The notes under the pieces were generated by a model. That model was not told where the DNA came from and ran no database searches. It was given only the letters and a program-made list of their open reading frames with translations. A stretch of DNA of 64,000 nucleotides from a virus, in the IMG/VR virus record IMGVR_UViG_3300027857_000006, positions 1 through 64,000 of that record. One strand, given 5' to 3'. The position numbers were made by a program, and so were the translations under genes. Of the stretch, positions 1-7,679 are shown in pieces; within the stretch, counting starts at the first letter, position 1; each line of letters starts with the position of its first letter.

Positions 1-2
1 AC

Positions 3-722
3 CGGCGCAAGGCCGGCGGCGAGGACAAGCGGACGTTGGACGCGGTTAAGCGATACGCCAGCCACCACCGCTGGTCCCACGTCGTGTGGCTCGGCGACGT
101 CATGGACCACAACAGCATCTCGTCGCACAACAAGACCAACCTGCGGTCGGTCAAAGACGAGACGCTGTTACGCGACTACGAGCACGCCAACGCCGACCTG
201 GACGAGTTCGACCAGGCAACTCGTGGCGCAGCCAAGGTGCTTATCGAGGGCAACCACGACTACCGGGCAACGCGTGTGATCGACGAGCAGCCGCAACTAG
301 CCGGCTTTATCGAGACCGAGAACGGCCTTAGGCTGAAGCAGCGAGGCTGGACCTGGGTTCCCTACTGGTCCAAGGGGACCACCTACTCTATCGGTAAGGC
401 CACCTTCGGACACGGACGGTACCTGAACCATCACCACGCCTACAAGCACGCTCTGGCCTATGGCAGGAACTTCTACTACGGACACTGTCACAGCGTTCAG
501 GAGCACACCATGGAGCGTGACGGAGACAGCAGGCAGTACGAGGCGGCGTCCCTGGGATGCCTGTGCCAGCTACAGCAGGACTACATGCAGGGGGCACCGA
601 CCAAGTGGCAGCAGGCCCTCGGGGTCTTCCGCTTTCTGCCGAACGGGTTCTTCAACCGTTACACCGTGCGGATCTTCAACCACCGGTTCGTTTCACCGGA
701 AGGGAAGCTTTACCGTGGCTAG
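3..722 (+). CDS. Calcineurin-like metallophosphoesterase (5' partial)
   Basis: Binuclear-metal phosphoesterase of the calcineurin fold. The visible part carries the metal-binding series GDVMDH, GNHD and GHCHS in the usual order, so the catalytic domain is nearly complete. The reading frame stays open to the left edge, so the true start lies outside the window; the first in-window start-like codon is a TTG at 36. Phage members act on nucleotides, nucleic-acid ends or phosphoproteins, and the substrate cannot be told here. It is the first visible gene of a tightly packed + strand operon. A second metallophosphoesterase lies at 40599-41186. Confidence 0.85.
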   Translation, partial: RRKAGGEDKRTLDAVKRYASHHRWSHVVWLGDVMDHNSISSHNKTNLRSVKDETLLRDYEHANADLDEFDQATRGAAKVLIEGNHDYRATRVIDEQPQLAGFIETENGLRLKQRGWTWVPYWSKGTTYSIGKATFGHGRYLNHHHAYKHALAYGRNFYYGHCHSVQEHTMERDGDSRQYEAASLGCLCQLQQDYMQGAPTKWQQALGVFRFLPNGFFNRYTVRIFNHRFVSPEGKLYRG

Positions 723-891
723 CCACCGGTGCCGACCGAGACTAGACGCTGTAGAATCGGCTCTGTGGGATCGCCTGTTCGAACTTAATGCCGAGTGGCT
801 GGCACTTCACGCCAAGGTCGAGTCGCTTCGTGTGATGGCCTCGCTAGTTGACACCGGCGAGTACGAGTTTATACTGAATGATAATGTATGA
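715..891 (+). CDS. Small hypothetical protein, 58 aa
   Basis: Starts at GTG 715 inside the last codons of the phosphoesterase gene, behind the purine-rich stretch GGAAGGGAAG. It ends in an ATGA overlap with the next gene. The body is helical-looking (LFELNAEWLALHAKVESL) and may form a short coiled coil. No family is recognised. The double overlap with neighbours is the main support. Confidence 0.5.
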   Translation: MASHRCRPRLDAVESALWDRLFELNAEWLALHAKVESLRVMASLVDTGEYEFILNDNV

Positions 892-1388
892 AGAAGACGG
901 CTTGGATTAGTCAGTGTGGATTATATAGGTATAGGTTGACGCGTCACTGGGGTCCGGGTCACAGGGTTCTGTGTTTTGTTATGCTAAACCCATCGACTGC
1001 CGACGCTGAGGAGGACGATCCTACTGTACGTCTCTGTATTTCTTGGGCTAAGCTTCTGGGGTTCGACGGTCTGGTTGTGGTAAACCTATTCGCATTAAGG
1101 TCAACCGATCCGAGTAAGTTAAAGGTTGTCGCTGATCCTGTTGGTCCAGAGAACGACGATATAATACTGGACAGCGCCATTGCTTCAAGTATGATTCTAT
1201 GTGCGTGGGGCAATCACGGCGGTATCGGCCGTCGGTCTGAGTTCGTTAAGTCCATGTTATCGCGTGCTGGAATAAAACTACACTGTCTTAAGCTGTCTAA
1301 AAAGCTACAGCCAGTTCATCCACTATATCAACCGTACTCACTGGTTCCGTTTCCGATGGAGGATTATAAAACACATGAGGCAGTTTAA
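888..1388 (+). CDS. DUF1643 family protein
   Basis: The signature VMLNPSTADAEEDDPTVR near residues 32-50 and the downstream VVNLFALRSTDP segment are typical of DUF1643 (PF07799), a family of about 150-170 residues found in phages and bacteria with no established activity. The length of 166 aa fits the family.  The start overlaps the upstream stop as ATGA. The codons look more AT-rich than those of the neighbours, which suggests separate acquisition. Confidence 0.85.
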   Translation: MKKTAWISQCGLYRYRLTRHWGPGHRVLCFVMLNPSTADAEEDDPTVRLCISWAKLLGFDGLVVVNLFALRSTDPSKLKVVADPVGPENDDIILDSAIASSMILCAWGNHGGIGRRSEFVKSMLSRAGIKLHCLKLSKKLQPVHPLYQPYSLVPFPMEDYKTHEAV

Positions 1389-1899
1389 GACAGGGGCAAC
1401 CCGCGATGACGATGGCAACAAGCTAGACTTTGAAGGGTTCCTGTCACCGCTGGCTCTGGAACGATATGGCGAGTACATGCACCAGAACCGCAAGCAGTCC
1501 GACGGCGAACTACGAGCTAGCGACAACTGGCAGAATGGCATCCCCCTGGACGCCTACATGAAGTCCGGCTGGCGTCACTTTCGCGACTGGTGGATGAATC
1601 ACCGTGGCTACCGCACTGTCGGCTACGTCGGAACCGAGGAGGCGCTGTGCGCTCTGCTTTTCAACGCCAACGGTTACCTGCACGAGACGCTGAAGGCGCG
1701 CGGTTACCACGCCGACGCTCCAATCGAGGACGCCGCCGGACCGGCACGGGTACTTGATACTGTGCCCCTACAAGCCGATGCTTCTACGGTGCCGGCCGTG
1801 GGCGGCGTGACGGCCACGCGACCCGAGGTAAACGGTGTCGAGAAGAACGCCTGGAACAAGCTTGTGGGGGCGCTGCCGTGGACGACAACCAAGAGCTAA
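1375..1899 (+). CDS. MazZ-like dATP/dGTP diphosphohydrolase N-terminal family protein (DUF5664)
   Basis: The N-terminal 80 residues contain the family signature: TGATRDDDGNKLDFEGFLSP, LERYGEYMHQNR, NWQNGIPLDAYMKSGWRHF. The family (PF18909) includes MazZ, the MazG-like enzyme that hydrolyses dGTP in phages that replace adenine with 2-aminoadenine, but most phage members have no known role. The C-terminal half is a low-complexity Ala/Val/Thr linker plus a short conserved tail. It likely acts in nucleotide-pool control. The gene overlaps DUF1643 by 14 bases, and the next gene reads in the same frame after the TAA. Confidence 0.75.
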   Translation: MRQFKTGATRDDDGNKLDFEGFLSPLALERYGEYMHQNRKQSDGELRASDNWQNGIPLDAYMKSGWRHFRDWWMNHRGYRTVGYVGTEEALCALLFNANGYLHETLKARGYHADAPIEDAAGPARVLDTVPLQADASTVPAVGGVTATRPEVNGVEKNAWNKLVGALPWTTTKS

Positions 1900-1947
1900 C
1901 TGGAGGCGCAACTGCCGGAGTTAACGAAGGGACTGTCGCTAGCGGAC

Positions 1948-2802
1948 TTGCTAGCTCCGCGCCCGAAGCGGGCCTGCTGGATCGAACCGGGTCTTCTGCC
2001 CAGGTCTGGGAAGTTACTCTTTGGAGGCGCGGCCAAAACCGGAAAGAGCTGGTCGTCTATGAGCATTGGCTACAGCCTGGCGACCGGATCGAGCTTGTGG
2101 GGGGCACCCCAGTTTGCTTCCGCGACCGGCAAGGTGATGCTGCTCGACAAGGAGCTTGGCGAGGACACGTTGGCGGCACGGGTGGGTCGTTTCTTCGGTG
2201 GCTTAGGCCCTACCGACCTGACCAGTGCTTCTAAGAACTTTGTCGCCTTTACGGGTAACCCTCGATTCAAGTTCGATAACCCGGCCAACCGTGGGGTGCT
2301 CGACAAGCTTGTCGAGGAGAACCAGCCCAACGTCGTGATCGTCGACCCGGTGTCGCGTTTCCTCAGCGGGTCGGACAGCGACAACGACGCGGTGGCCCAC
2401 TTCATAGAAACCCTGGATGTTGTACGCGACAAGTACAGGGACCTTGGACTTAGCTACGTCCTGATCCACCACTTTAAGAAGCCCGAGTACGACTATAGGG
2501 GGGAGCTGGTTCACGCCGGGTCGGCCTACAACTTTCGTGGGGCGTCACGCTGGTACGACGACGCCGACGCCGTGGTGACCATGGTTCGCCACGAGGTTGA
2601 CGGTGACCGACACTGGCGGTTGAAGTGCGAGACGCGGACCCGGCATGGTGCTGGACCTGGGGAGTTCTGGCTGTCGGTTAAGCCGGATTCGTCGACCCCA
2701 GTTTCCTGGGAAGGAGTTCGCGATTCAAAATCCACGAACGAACCTGAAACCAAACCGGAGCCCGGCGCATCAGATAGAGCAGTGAGGCGATTCCGAGGAT
2801 GA
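1948..2802 (+). CDS. RecA/RepA-like P-loop ATPase (AAA_25 type)
   Basis: A P-loop ATPase with Walker A GGAAKTGKS, Walker B VVIVDPVSRF, and the sensor-like VLIHHFKKP, which together fit the hexameric RepA/AAA_25 helicase-recombinase group. It probably works in DNA replication or recombination. The start is uncertain. TTG 1948 gives a protein that begins only about 27 residues before Walker A, yet coding-like sequence in the same frame runs back to 1900. A GTG at 1878 with a coding-like beginning lies in another frame, so an unusual start, a frameshift or an assembly indel is possible. Confidence 0.8.
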   Translation: MLAPRPKRACWIEPGLLPRSGKLLFGGAAKTGKSWSSMSIGYSLATGSSLWGAPQFASATGKVMLLDKELGEDTLAARVGRFFGGLGPTDLTSASKNFVAFTGNPRFKFDNPANRGVLDKLVEENQPNVVIVDPVSRFLSGSDSDNDAVAHFIETLDVVRDKYRDLGLSYVLIHHFKKPEYDYRGELVHAGSAYNFRGASRWYDDADAVVTMVRHEVDGDRHWRLKCETRTRHGAGPGEFWLSVKPDSSTPVSWEGVRDSKSTNEPETKPEPGASDRAVRRFRG

Positions 2803-3242
2803 AGATCTTTTTAACGGTAGCGGTTCTGTTCTGTGCGGTTGTCGTGGTAGGCAACGTAGCTAGATGGCTCGGAAACGGGGTCCAGGTAGCCCACGAGGAG
2901 TTCGACCCGTCGGCGCTCTTGCGAAAGTACCAGTGGTTTAAGGACGCCAGCGCGTCGCTCGACGCGAAGCTGGCCGACATACAGGTCTACAACAAGCGCT
3001 TCGACGGTCTTAAGGTGGCCTACTCGGGACAACCTAGGTCGGTCTGGTCGCGCGAAGATCGCGAACAGTATAACATTTGGACCAGTGAGCTAGCCGGCGT
3101 TAGCGCGAGCTACAACTCGCTGGCGGCAGAGTACAACGCACAGATGGCCAAGTTTAACTGGAGGTTCGCCAACGTTGGCTCGCTTCCGGCAGGTGCAACC
3201 CAACCTCTCCCGCGAGAGTACAAACCGTACGTAGTGGAGTAG
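2799..3242 (+). CDS. Membrane-anchored periplasmic-type protein
   Basis: A hydrophobic N-terminal segment (MKIFLTVAVLFCAVVVVG) is followed by a helical, coiled-coil-prone domain of about 120 residues and a Pro-rich end, so the topology is probably an inner-membrane anchor with the rest outside the cytoplasm. The family is not recognised. It overlaps the ATPase by ATGA and lies four bases before a lipoprotein gene. An anchored protein followed by a lipoprotein resembles a two-component spanin pair, but neither protein has a recognised spanin domain. Confidence 0.6.
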   Translation: MKIFLTVAVLFCAVVVVGNVARWLGNGVQVAHEEFDPSALLRKYQWFKDASASLDAKLADIQVYNKRFDGLKVAYSGQPRSVWSREDREQYNIWTSELAGVSASYNSLAAEYNAQMAKFNWRFANVGSLPAGATQPLPREYKPYVVE

Positions 3243-3246
3243 CTCG

Positions 3247-3804
3247 ATGAAAACGATAGCTCTTTTAGCCCTGGCTCTTGTCGGCTGCGGCGTCGCAACA
3301 CCACCGCCAGCCAGCAACGGCGGCGTACAGCAGAAGACGGTGTCGGTCACGACCGGCTCCGACGGTATGACGGTAGAACAGCGCAACATTGCACACCGCC
3401 TGACTACCGACAACGAGCCGGGCTCGATCAAACACCTGTACTTGATCTCGGCATACAGCGGTCAGGTACTGATCTACAGCACGGTACTAGGGAAGGTCAC
3501 GAGCAGCGGTAAGCGTCTAACTCCGCTGTCTGTTATCGGTCCACACGGCGACTACTCGGGCGGCATCACGGCAGCTATTGCTGGTGATAGCTATCAGACC
3601 ACCGAGGTGATGCAGGACGACGGTACCTACGGCTCATCGGTCGACTACATCTATTGGTGGGACAGTAAGGGCGTTTACCACCAGCAGTACATTACCGGTG
3701 GCATGATCCTGCACGTCAGCGACCAACCCCTGGCGGTGCACGGCATCGTGATCAACATGGAGCTGTCGAAGGCAGCGGAGGGCGCGCCATCTGTGGCGCG
3801 GTAG
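3247..3804 (+). CDS. Putative lipoprotein
   Basis: The N-terminus has a short basic region, a hydrophobic core and a lipobox-like LVGCGV with the acceptor Cys at about residue 14. This predicts cleavage by signal peptidase II and lipid anchoring. The mature part of about 170 residues is probably beta-rich and has no recognised family. It is much longer than a typical Rz1-type spanin. A lipoprotein points to a host with an outer membrane, although Gram-positives also have lipoproteins. Confidence 0.6.
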   Translation: MKTIALLALALVGCGVATPPPASNGGVQQKTVSVTTGSDGMTVEQRNIAHRLTTDNEPGSIKHLYLISAYSGQVLIYSTVLGKVTSSGKRLTPLSVIGPHGDYSGGITAAIAGDSYQTTEVMQDDGTYGSSVDYIYWWDSKGVYHQQYITGGMILHVSDQPLAVHGIVINMELSKAAEGAPSVAR

Positions 3805-3809
3805 CTCCG

Positions 3810-4181
3810 GTGGCTTTTGGAAACGCGGGACAGAGCACTAACCCGGTCGGCTACACGCTGACCTTCGGGAAGTACAGCGGTCAGCAGTTAAGCTCAGTTC
3901 CGCTGGACTACGTCGAGTGGTTGGCCGACGACGCGGAGAAGCGTCTGGCCCTCTGGCAAGCCGAGATAAAGCGACGCGAGACGGCCGAGGCGGCTACGGT
4001 ACCCATGTCCGAGGCGTTGGTCGAGGCTGGCTACAAGGCGCTGGCGCAGAAGTACCACCCGGACAAGGGAGGAGACGCGGCAACCTTCCAGGAGCTTGCT
4101 GGTGCTCGCGAACTGCTGCGGGCAACCCTACGTGAACTAAGGAGTCAAGGTGACACGACAACTAACCCATCAAAAGCGTAA
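3810..4181 (+). CDS. DUF3820-like domain fused to a J-domain fragment
   Basis: Residues 16-40 (LTFGKYSGQQLSSVPLDYVEWL) match the DUF3820-type motif of phage and bacterial proteins. Residues 70-105 carry the core of a DnaJ domain, YKALAQKYHPDKGGD, with the HPD tripeptide at 83-85 that stimulates Hsp70 ATPase. The J-domain is short and has no Gly/Phe or zinc region. The protein could recruit host DnaK to a phage process; that is an inference from HPD alone. It starts at GTG 3810 and overlaps the next gene by 32 bases. Confidence 0.75.
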   Translation: MAFGNAGQSTNPVGYTLTFGKYSGQQLSSVPLDYVEWLADDAEKRLALWQAEIKRRETAEAATVPMSEALVEAGYKALAQKYHPDKGGDAATFQELAGARELLRATLRELRSQGDTTTNPSKA

Positions 4182-4752
4182 CGTCGAGCGCGCCCAGCCT
4201 ACGCCGGGCGAGACGCTGGCACAGAGACTGCGGACGTCTCTTGCTTCTAGGTCCTACGGCGGTGGAAGAGGCCTGACGCCGACTAGCGCGCTGTTGCTTG
4301 ACACGTCCAGCAGCATGTCTTCACACATCGGTGCCAACCAGACCAAGATCAGTGAGCTTCGGAAGCTTGCCAACGGTTTCACCGACGTACGCCGGTTCCA
4401 TTTCGGGTCGGCGGTCGAGGAGCTGAAGCCGTCGGACGCAGTTCCTGAGCCGGCCGGTGGAACTAACCTGGCGCTAGCGTTCACCGAGGTCAAGAAGGCC
4501 GGTGTCACGCACGTGGTTCTGATCACCGACGGTCAACCCGACGACGCGCGAAGCGCACTGTACGAGGCTCGCGGACTTCGGGTAGACGTGTTCTACGTGG
4601 GACCCGACCCGCAACCGCCGTTCCTAGCCGACCTGGCCCGGGTGACTGGCGGTTCCTACGGGAAGGCTACGCTGACCGCGCTGAAAGAACTTACGGCAGC
4701 GGTGAAACAGCGTCTTTGTATCGAAGCGCCAAAGGGGGCGATTCAGCTATGA
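4150..4752 (+). CDS. VWA (von Willebrand factor A) domain protein
   Basis: Contains a complete metal-ion-dependent adhesion site: DTSSSMS at residues 51-57 (DxSxS), a GGTN threonine motif and ITDGQPDD. The domain fold is alternating beta/alpha, and the protein is little more than the domain (200 aa). Intracellular phage and bacterial VWA proteins usually form metal-dependent complexes with AAA ATPases or other partners. It starts at GTG 4150 after AAGGAGTCAAG. A second, longer VWA protein lies at 59540-60643. Confidence 0.85.
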   Translation: MTRQLTHQKRNVERAQPTPGETLAQRLRTSLASRSYGGGRGLTPTSALLLDTSSSMSSHIGANQTKISELRKLANGFTDVRRFHFGSAVEELKPSDAVPEPAGGTNLALAFTEVKKAGVTHVVLITDGQPDDARSALYEARGLRVDVFYVGPDPQPPFLADLARVTGGSYGKATLTALKELTAAVKQRLCIEAPKGAIQL

Positions 4753-4976
4753 TCGAGTTAAAGACAACAATAACCAACGAGCTGGCGGCTACGGCCGAGC
4801 AGTTCGACGCGGCCAACGAGGCGCTAGCCGGCGAGTTCCGCGTCGCCGGTGCCAACGAGGAGGCTCTGGACACCGGACTTTCCTACGCGGAGTTACTGCG
4901 ACGGGTGCTTTACGGCAAGACGACGCCACTCGAAGAGGTGGCCAGTGTGCTTGTGGAGGAGTTGTCAAATGACTGA
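4749..4976 (+). CDS. Small acidic hypothetical protein, 75 aa
   Basis: The ATG at 4749 overlaps the VWA stop as ATGA, and the gene overlaps the HD gene by 8 bases. The protein is acidic and helical with no recognised family. Its position between VWA and HD genes suggests co-expression with them. Confidence 0.55.
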   Translation: MIELKTTITNELAATAEQFDAANEALAGEFRVAGANEEALDTGLSYAELLRRVLYGKTTPLEEVASVLVEELSND

Positions 4977-5574
4977 GCGGGACGCAAGGATCTTACTACT
5001 GGAGGCGGCGACAGAGTACGTTCCGGACGCGGTCTTTCCGGCCACAGTGGACCTGTTGACCGACCCGTCGTTCACGACCTGGCCGGCGTCGTTGGACAAG
5101 CACCACGCCTACCGGGGCGGACTCCTGGTCCACACGGCCGAGGTTCTCGACCACGCGCTGTGGTCGTCGGCTACCACCAAGGCCGACCGGTCTGTTCTAG
5201 CCACGGCTGCGATCTGGCACGATAGCGCTAAGATGCGGGACTACCGGCTACTGAAGCCGGGCGAGGTCCAGGAGCCCGATAAAAAGTTTCTCAACACTGA
5301 CCTAGGAGTCTTTGTTGACGCCGACTTTAAAAAGCTTATCTACCACGTAGCCGGTTCCTACGCGAACTGGACGGCGACGGCTCTGGCAGCCGGCTTGGCT
5401 GGCGATGACCCGTTCAAAGACGCCGTGTCGCACTGCATGCTGGCACACCACGGTAGCCGTGGATGGAATAGTCCCGTCGAGCCACAGACTGTCGAGGCTC
5501 TGTTGCTTTCGCAGGCGGATTTACTAAGCGCGCTTTACGGGGCGGCTCGGTACTCGCCGCACGAGGTGATCTAG
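4969..5574 (+). CDS. HD-domain hydrolase, YhaM-like
   Basis: The segment HHAYRGGLLVHTAEVLDHA (His 55) followed by AIWHDSAKM (His 84, Asp 85) and a later AHHG motif is the metal-binding series of the HD superfamily. The HHAYRGGLLxHT form resembles the HD domain of YhaM-type 3'-5' exoribonucleases. No OB-fold nucleic-acid-binding domain precedes it, so a nucleotide or cyclic-nucleotide substrate is equally possible. The ATG at 4969 overlaps the upstream gene. Confidence 0.75.
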   Translation: MTERDARILLLEAATEYVPDAVFPATVDLLTDPSFTTWPASLDKHHAYRGGLLVHTAEVLDHALWSSATTKADRSVLATAAIWHDSAKMRDYRLLKPGEVQEPDKKFLNTDLGVFVDADFKKLIYHVAGSYANWTATALAAGLAGDDPFKDAVSHCMLAHHGSRGWNSPVEPQTVEALLLSQADLLSALYGAARYSPHEVI

Positions 5575-5841
5575 ATGCTCGAAGTTGGCCATCCGGTACG
5601 TTGTACTTGCGATCCGTGCCTGCGTTCCTGGAACGAGATAGCGCACTACCTTCGGTCGACGGAGCCACCAGCCAGCAGTGGCGGTCTCTGGTACGGGGAC
5701 CCGACGGCGGTTGAGAGAGGCCGGGCCCGGGACTTCTGCGGACGGGCCGACCTGGAGAAGCTAGACAGCCGGTCGTCCGATCTTCGCACTTTCCGGGAAG
5801 TTCGCCGGATAGGCTACACCCGCCGAGGCAACCTGACTTGA
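5575..5841 (+). CDS. Hypothetical protein, 88 aa
   Basis: Begins at the ATG directly after the HD stop. A CTCDPC cluster near residue 10 plus a later Cys could bind metal. The C-terminal half is Arg-rich. The family is not recognised. Confidence 0.5.
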   Translation: MLEVGHPVRCTCDPCLRSWNEIAHYLRSTEPPASSGGLWYGDPTAVERGRARDFCGRADLEKLDSRSSDLRTFREVRRIGYTRRGNLT

Positions 5842-5864
5842 AGTACCAGGAGGAACGATTCACG

Positions 5865-6008
5865 GTGGGTCAGCCGGCTAAGGTGACCTGCTGCCAAGCG
5901 TGTGTGTACGGACGAGGCGACCACGCGTGGTGGTGCAAGCAACATCGTAACTATGAGACGCTTAAGCGTTGGATTGAGGACGTGTTAGACAATGATTACG
6001 ACCCTTAA
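5865..6008 (+). CDS. Small Cys-rich protein, 47 aa
   Basis: The GTG at 5865 follows a clear AGGAGG at 5848-5853 with somewhat long spacing. An alternative TTG at 5838 overlaps the previous stop (TTGA). The pattern CCQAC, then WWCKQH, has the spacing of a small zinc knuckle. It overlaps the next gene by 17 bases. Confidence 0.5.
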   Translation: MGQPAKVTCCQACVYGRGDHAWWCKQHRNYETLKRWIEDVLDNDYDP

Positions 6009-6249
6009 CTTTGACGGACCAGAGCAGCCCTACCGGACTCGCGGTGGTGAGTGGGCCGTGGTAACCGGGCGCGAGGGCGACCACTGGAACGGCGTGCTGT
6101 TACCGTCCGAGTTGGAAAACTCGTGGGACTTGGCCGGCAACGACCTGGACGGACAGTCCAAGTACGACCTAGTCTCTTCCTGCGGTGCCAACAGTGCCGA
6201 GGCCAAGCGATGGTCGGCTACGGCGTCCCGCTTGCGAGGAGAAGCGTGA
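5992..6249 (+). CDS. Hypothetical protein, 85 aa
   Basis: No recognised family. Its ATG lies inside the previous gene and its stop overlaps the NADAR start as GTGA, so it is translationally coupled on both sides. The composition is soluble and moderately acidic. Confidence 0.5.
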   Translation: MITTLNFDGPEQPYRTRGGEWAVVTGREGDHWNGVLLPSELENSWDLAGNDLDGQSKYDLVSSCGANSAEAKRWSATASRLRGEA

Positions 6250-6635
6250 TTAGTGAGTTCCAGGGTCCATACCGTTTCCTTTCTAACTTTTGGATTGAGC
6301 CGGACGGAACGTGCGTTGAAGTTGAGTATCAGCAGTCCAAGACAGATCCGCCAAGCAACTTTTCCGGGATGACTCCTGGTCAAGCTAAGAGGGCGGGCAT
6401 AAGAGCCAAGTTGCGACCTGACTGGAATTCTATTAAGGTTGGAATTATGATCGGTCTTGTCAGAAGGAAGTTCTCTGATCACCCGTCGCTTGCCGCCAAG
6501 CTAATTTCAACAGGCAGCGAGCAGCTAATCGAGGGGAATCGTTGGGGCGACCGATTTTGGGGCGTATGCGGAGGTTCTGGACTAAACAAGTTGGGTGAGA
6601 TCCTAATGAAGGTTCGCGAAGAGGTGAGTCGATGA
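6246..6635 (+). CDS. NADAR (YbiA-like, DUF1768) family protein
   Basis: The opening ISEFQGPYRFLSNFW, the VEVEYQQSK helix, EGNRWGDRFWG and the final LNKLGEILMKVREE match the NADAR/YbiA fold, whose members cleave N-glycosidic bonds in NAD- or ADP-ribose-linked compounds. At 129 residues it is shorter than the usual 150-180. Some NADAR proteins remove ADP-ribose from guanine in DNA and so counter DarT-type toxins; an anti-defence role is an inference. It starts at GTG 6246, coupled to the upstream stop. Confidence 0.75.
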   Translation: MISEFQGPYRFLSNFWIEPDGTCVEVEYQQSKTDPPSNFSGMTPGQAKRAGIRAKLRPDWNSIKVGIMIGLVRRKFSDHPSLAAKLISTGSEQLIEGNRWGDRFWGVCGGSGLNKLGEILMKVREEVSR

Positions 6636-6862
6636 CATACACACGACGCTCGCTAGCCTACCTGCTTCCCTTCAGCGGTCTCGCCATGCAGACACTGGCG
6701 GCTCGTGCTGGCGGCGAGCCGCCAGACGGCAACTACGCCGCCTGGAAGGAACTGGAGACGGCCTGGAACCCGTTCGCCAAGGATCTGAACGACGGTGTGT
6801 TCAACACACGTCAGTGGGAACGGGTGAAGAAGGCGCTGCGCGGCGTGGGTGGATGCAAGTGA
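6632..6862 (+). CDS. Hypothetical protein, 76 aa
   Basis: ATGA overlap with the NADAR gene. The N-terminus is mildly hydrophobic (RRSLAYLLPFSGLAMQ), then soluble, with a C-terminal basic helix. The family is not recognised. Confidence 0.5.
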   Translation: MTYTRRSLAYLLPFSGLAMQTLAARAGGEPPDGNYAAWKELETAWNPFAKDLNDGVFNTRQWERVKKALRGVGGCK

Positions 6863-6875
6863 AGGGAGAAAAGAA

Positions 6876-7679
6876 GTGGTAACAGTTGATTCGGTAGTTA
6901 AAAGCGGTAACTTTAACGGGGTGACGTCGTTCTCGTTTGCGAACACGACGGGCACTAACGCCAACCGGGCGGCGTACGTAGTTGTTCTGACGGCTGACCT
7001 TCCGCCGGTGTCGGTGACACTGGGTGGTCAGTCTTTGACGCAGCTCGTCAGCGGAACCGATCCGGTCTACAATATCCACAACGCCTCGGTCTGGTTGCTG
7101 TTAGCGCCTCCGTCCGGGGACGGCACGGTGCAGGTGACGCTGTCGGCTCCAACGCAGTTCCATAGCACGTCGCGTGGGGCTTCGGCCGTGGCCTACAACC
7201 TTTCTGGCGTAGACCAGAGCGCCCCCAACGACGGCACCGCCGTGGTCGCCAACAGTTACTACCAGCAGTCGACTAGCCAGTCGCTGACGCTGACGACGGC
7301 TTCGCCCAACGACCTGGTGTTGTCGGCGATCATGATCTCGGACACTAGCGACGAGGCCAACGTGACGGCCTGGCCCGGGAACGAGGATGCGCTTTACATC
7401 GGCAGCGTCGGTCACGTTTCCCTCTACAGCAGTCAGTCAGATAGTGGACCGGCTGGTTCTAGGACCTTGTCGTGGACCTGGCAGAACACGGAACCGTCCG
7501 TAGCCGTTTCGGTTGCCGTCAAGGCCGCCGCCGCCGCTCCACCGCCCGGCGGCAGTATCGTCTGGTCTTCGGGAACCCTGGCTGCTCGTCCAGGCTCGGC
7601 CCAGGCCGGCGTCCTCTCTCTCTACGCGGCTACCGACGTCAAGGTGCTCTTCTGGTCGCTGGGTGGAGGCTGGTCGTGA
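6876..7679 (+). CDS. Beta-sandwich surface or virion protein
   Basis: The GTG at 6876 sits eight bases after GAAGGGAG. The protein is all-beta with the recurrent pattern NDLVLSAIM...SWTWQN...AVSVAVKAA seen in environmental bacterial surface proteins and phage adhesins. The tail is Ala/Pro-rich (KAAAAAPPPGGS) and leads into a second short beta segment. A protein of the same style lies at 37321-38079 in the virion block, so a tail-associated receptor-binding role is possible. It is coupled to the propeller gene by a GTGA overlap. Confidence 0.6.
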   Translation: MVTVDSVVKSGNFNGVTSFSFANTTGTNANRAAYVVVLTADLPPVSVTLGGQSLTQLVSGTDPVYNIHNASVWLLLAPPSGDGTVQVTLSAPTQFHSTSRGASAVAYNLSGVDQSAPNDGTAVVANSYYQQSTSQSLTLTTASPNDLVLSAIMISDTSDEANVTAWPGNEDALYIGSVGHVSLYSSQSDSGPAGSRTLSWTWQNTEPSVAVSVAVKAAAAAPPPGGSIVWSSGTLAARPGSAQAGVLSLYAATDVKVLFWSLGGGWS

